From Lachnospiraceae bacterium (GTDB lineage Bacteria > Bacillota > Clostridia > Lachnospirales > Lachnospiraceae), in the NCBI GenBank assembly GCA_024691875.1, contig JAILNG010000014.1, positions 1 to 64,000 on the forward strand: 64,000 bases of DNA. Direction: 5' to 3'. The position numbers and the translations under genes are program-made. This document shows, in pieces, positions 61,887 to 64,000 of the stretch (positions are counted from its first letter, which is position 1; every line of letters starts with the position of its first letter). Under the pieces are notes generated by a model, which saw only the letters and a list, made by a program, of their open reading frames with translations, did not search any database and was not told the DNA's origin.

Positions 61887-64000
61887 ATGTTCTGGACATC
61901 GTTACAATTGTTTATAGGTTTTGTGTATGTGATAGCCTGGTTTTACTACATCGAGATTATTCGAGTGGATTCGAGTATCGGTGGTAAAAAAATGATGGCA
62001 TCCATGCTTTTGATCATGGCGCTGGGATGCTTTTTCGAATACCTCCCTTGGGTTGTTTCCGATGAGGCAGTTCAATCTTATTTTGTGAGCAGGGTCGTTG
62101 TGGGGACCATAAACAGGTTTCATATAATCGGATTTTTATTTACGGCAACTTTCTATGGTATGGCGATCTATGCGGATAAATTTCTGAATGCCGAAAACAA
62201 GACCATAGGGAAGCTTCATTCCTTTGTGGAAGTTGTGATAATCGAGTTTGGATTTTGGGTTGTGGGCTATGTAATGGCTTATTGGATCGAAAAAGCGGGA
62301 ATCGACTATCCTTTGGAAGGTCACATTGATCTTTACAGCTTCTGTCTTACTGCAGCATTCCTTGTAGCTTTTTGGGTTAACGGTCTGATCTTTATGAAAA
62401 GAGAGCCGTACATTATAAATCGTTACCTTTTCGTGCTGATCTACCAAACCTTGCTTACAGCCATTTGTCTGATCACAAAAGAAGTGTTCCTGCCCACATT
62501 TTCTAACCTCATGGTCGGTCTGACCATCATCTGGGGTTACATAGATATGAGCAAGTTAAGGAAATACAATCCTCTCGAACTTAAGGGAGAGGGGTATTTC
62601 AAAACCAGATTGCACAAGCTTTATTCAAGGCATATACCTTTTTACAGCGTTACCTTGTGCCTGGACAGCACTCCGTTTGAAAATGAGCCTCCTTATGTCC
62701 GTGCACTTGCAATGTTTGAGAGCAGCATAAGAAGCATGGGAACCATCATTAAGGATGCGGACGATTTCCTTTTTAAGAATGAGGATAATTGCATTACTGC
62801 ATTGATACCCATAAAGAATAAAACAAGAGATCTGAAAAAGATCATAGATCTGACCTCAAAGTGGAACATAGACAAGTACGTGAGGGCGAACATTCAATCC
62901 AAGATCCTGGTGATCGAATGCCCTGAACAGATCCATCTGGAAAGCGTCTACGAAAACATCGTTAAACTGTTCTGCAAGAGAGAGCTCAACAGAGACCTGG
63001 AATATGGCCTGACCTATTTCTACAATTCAGAAATGAAGAATAAATACATGGGATATATGGCCATTGAAAAAGCATTGGAGCAGCTTTGCGATGATGAAAA
63101 CTTTGATGTCTACTATCAGCCGATATATTCAACGGAAGAAGGCTACTGCTCAAGTGTTGAAGCACTGGCCAGGTTCCCGAAACTCGATAAGGGATTTTTT
63201 GAGAGACTGGAAAAGAATTACGGAAGCGATGTATGCGCCCTTGTAAGAAATGAATCTCAACCGGATCCCAACAACGGCAATCTGAGAATCTTGAGGGCGG
63301 CAGCAGAAGATTTTATCAGGATGGCGGAGAACAAAAAACTGATCTACGAGATCGGAAAAACGGTTTACAGAAAAGCCTGCGAATTCTTTGTCAGGAACGA
63401 TCTGAACAAGAAATACGGAATTCATTACATAGAGATCAATCTGTCCCTGAAACAGTGCGAAGAGACCACTCTTGCACGGGACTTCATAAGGATAGCCGCA
63501 GAACACGGTTTGATGTCGAATTTCATTAACTTTGAAATTACGGAAGGCATCGCAAAAACCAAATCCATTATGGTAAACGACAACCTTGAAAAACTCCGGA
63601 ATGCACGATTCAGTTTTTCCATGGATGACTTCGGAACAGGTTATTCAAATCTCATCGGTATCGTTGATGACAAGTACAGTATCATAAAGATCGATAAGAG
63701 CATTTTGGATAATTGCTTTGAAGAAACGGATAATGTGCGTAAGCATACATTGATCTCGCCCCAGGAGAGAGAACAGACGATGAAACTCCTTAGGGCGGTC
63801 ATAAAGATGATACGGGGACAGGAAAAGAAGATTGTTTTTGAAGGCGTTTGCGATAAAACAAGGAAAGACACTTTGGACAGCTTCGGTGGAGGGCTTTATC
63901 AGGGATTTTACTTTTCTGAACCTCTTTGCGGAGAGCGGTATCTGGAGTATCTCACCAACATCGGAGGAAGATGCGGTACTGCTGACAACAGCAAGATCGA
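61887..64000 (+). CDS. EAL-domain c-di-GMP phosphodiesterase, 3'-truncated by window
   Basis: Absent from the ORF track because no stop codon lies inside the window; at least 704 codons are visible. ATG 61887 has AGGTGGT upstream and reads MFWTSLQLFIGFVYVIAW. About six membrane helices fill residues 1-225, then a degenerate GGDEF-like region, then an EAL domain from about 405. The catalytic set is present: EALARF, INLSLKQC, FEITEG, DDFGTGYSN, IKIDKS, FEGV and YQGFYFSEPL. Two insertions of about 40 and 30 residues occur, after EALARF and after IKIDKS. With the preceding cyclase it makes a make-and-break c-di-GMP pair. The C-terminus is outside the window. Confidence 0.88.
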   Translation, partial: MFWTSLQLFIGFVYVIAWFYYIEIIRVDSSIGGKKMMASMLLIMALGCFFEYLPWVVSDEAVQSYFVSRVVVGTINRFHIIGFLFTATFYGMAIYADKFLNAENKTIGKLHSFVEVVIIEFGFWVVGYVMAYWIEKAGIDYPLEGHIDLYSFCLTAAFLVAFWVNGLIFMKREPYIINRYLFVLIYQTLLTAICLITKEVFLPTFSNLMVGLTIIWGYIDMSKLRKYNPLELKGEGYFKTRLHKLYSRHIPFYSVTLCLDSTPFENEPPYVRALAMFESSIRSMGTIIKDADDFLFKNEDNCITALIPIKNKTRDLKKIIDLTSKWNIDKYVRANIQSKILVIECPEQIHLESVYENIVKLFCKRELNRDLEYGLTYFYNSEMKNKYMGYMAIEKALEQLCDDENFDVYYQPIYSTEEGYCSSVEALARFPKLDKGFFERLEKNYGSDVCALVRNESQPDPNNGNLRILRAAAEDFIRMAENKKLIYEIGKTVYRKACEFFVRNDLNKKYGIHYIEINLSLKQCEETTLARDFIRIAAEHGLMSNFINFEITEGIAKTKSIMVNDNLEKLRNARFSFSMDDFGTGYSNLIGIVDDKYSIIKIDKSILDNCFEETDNVRKHTLISPQEREQTMKLLRAVIKMIRGQEKKIVFEGVCDKTRKDTLDSFGGGLYQGFYFSEPLCGERYLEYLTNIGGRCGTADNSKI

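Overview
The window reads as chromosomal DNA of a motile, saccharolytic, anaerobic Firmicute, most like the Lachnospiraceae (Butyrivibrio/Roseburia-type relatives). The basis is purine-rich Shine-Dalgarno sites before nearly every gene, a long-form HPF, SEC-C tails on SecA and on methionine aminopeptidase, lipoproteins with Thr-Pro linkers, several chemoreceptors and c-di-GMP proteins, and dense carbohydrate-catabolic operons. This is inference from gene content; no 16S or tRNA gene is present. No phage, insertion sequence, CRISPR array or stable RNA gene was found.

Layout. 1-4.4 kb: the 3' end of purA, then a TetR regulator and a two-gene ABC exporter, with two operators sharing the half-site ACATAAC-N3-GTTATGT. 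4.4-10.7 kb: gdhA with a terminator-bearing leader, an EamA transporter, an ABC-F ATPase, a mutarotase-like protein and a SEC-C methionine aminopeptidase. 10.8-20.9 kb: a myo-inositol catabolic cluster (iolG divergent from iolR-iolJ-iolC-iolB-iolD-iolE) followed by a chemoreceptor. 21-34.5 kb: a glycan-use region with AraC, GH105, a five-gene Opp-type ABC importer, GH3, a GPH symporter and a second AraC. 34.5-41.7 kb: a HAD hydrolase, an HD hydrolase, a surface nucleotidase lipoprotein, an HD-GYP protein and a second chemoreceptor. 41.8-52.8 kb: DUF1292, GH2, a Thr-Pro lipoprotein, a nuclease-helicase fusion, a VanZ-like protein, nagB-nagA-xylB and a GH26-like protein. 52.8-57.7 kb: hpf, an AT-rich 600-bp intergenic region with two perfect DnaA boxes, secA (TTG start) and prfB, whose reading frame requires a programmed +1 frameshift. 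57.7-64 kb: an araB-type kinase, araD, a membrane GGDEF protein and an EAL protein that runs off the window and is missing from the supplied ORF track.

How it fits together. Inositol is oxidised and cleaved by IolG, IolE, IolD, IolB, IolC and IolJ. No iolA and no inositol transporter are in the window. The GH105/Opp/GH3/GPH block looks like uptake and intracellular breakdown of plant-derived oligosaccharides. NagA/NagB, XylB and AraB/AraD feed amino sugars and pentoses into glycolysis and the pentose phosphate pathway. The two chemoreceptors, the HD-GYP, the GGDEF and the EAL proteins link nutrient sensing to motility and c-di-GMP.

The most interesting signals are regulatory: the TetR operator filling the spacer of an apparently leaderless promoter, the gdhA leader with competing stems, the DnaA-box/palindrome region upstream of secA, and the prfB frameshift site with non-canonical spacing. 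I did not find a clearly new defence or mobile system.
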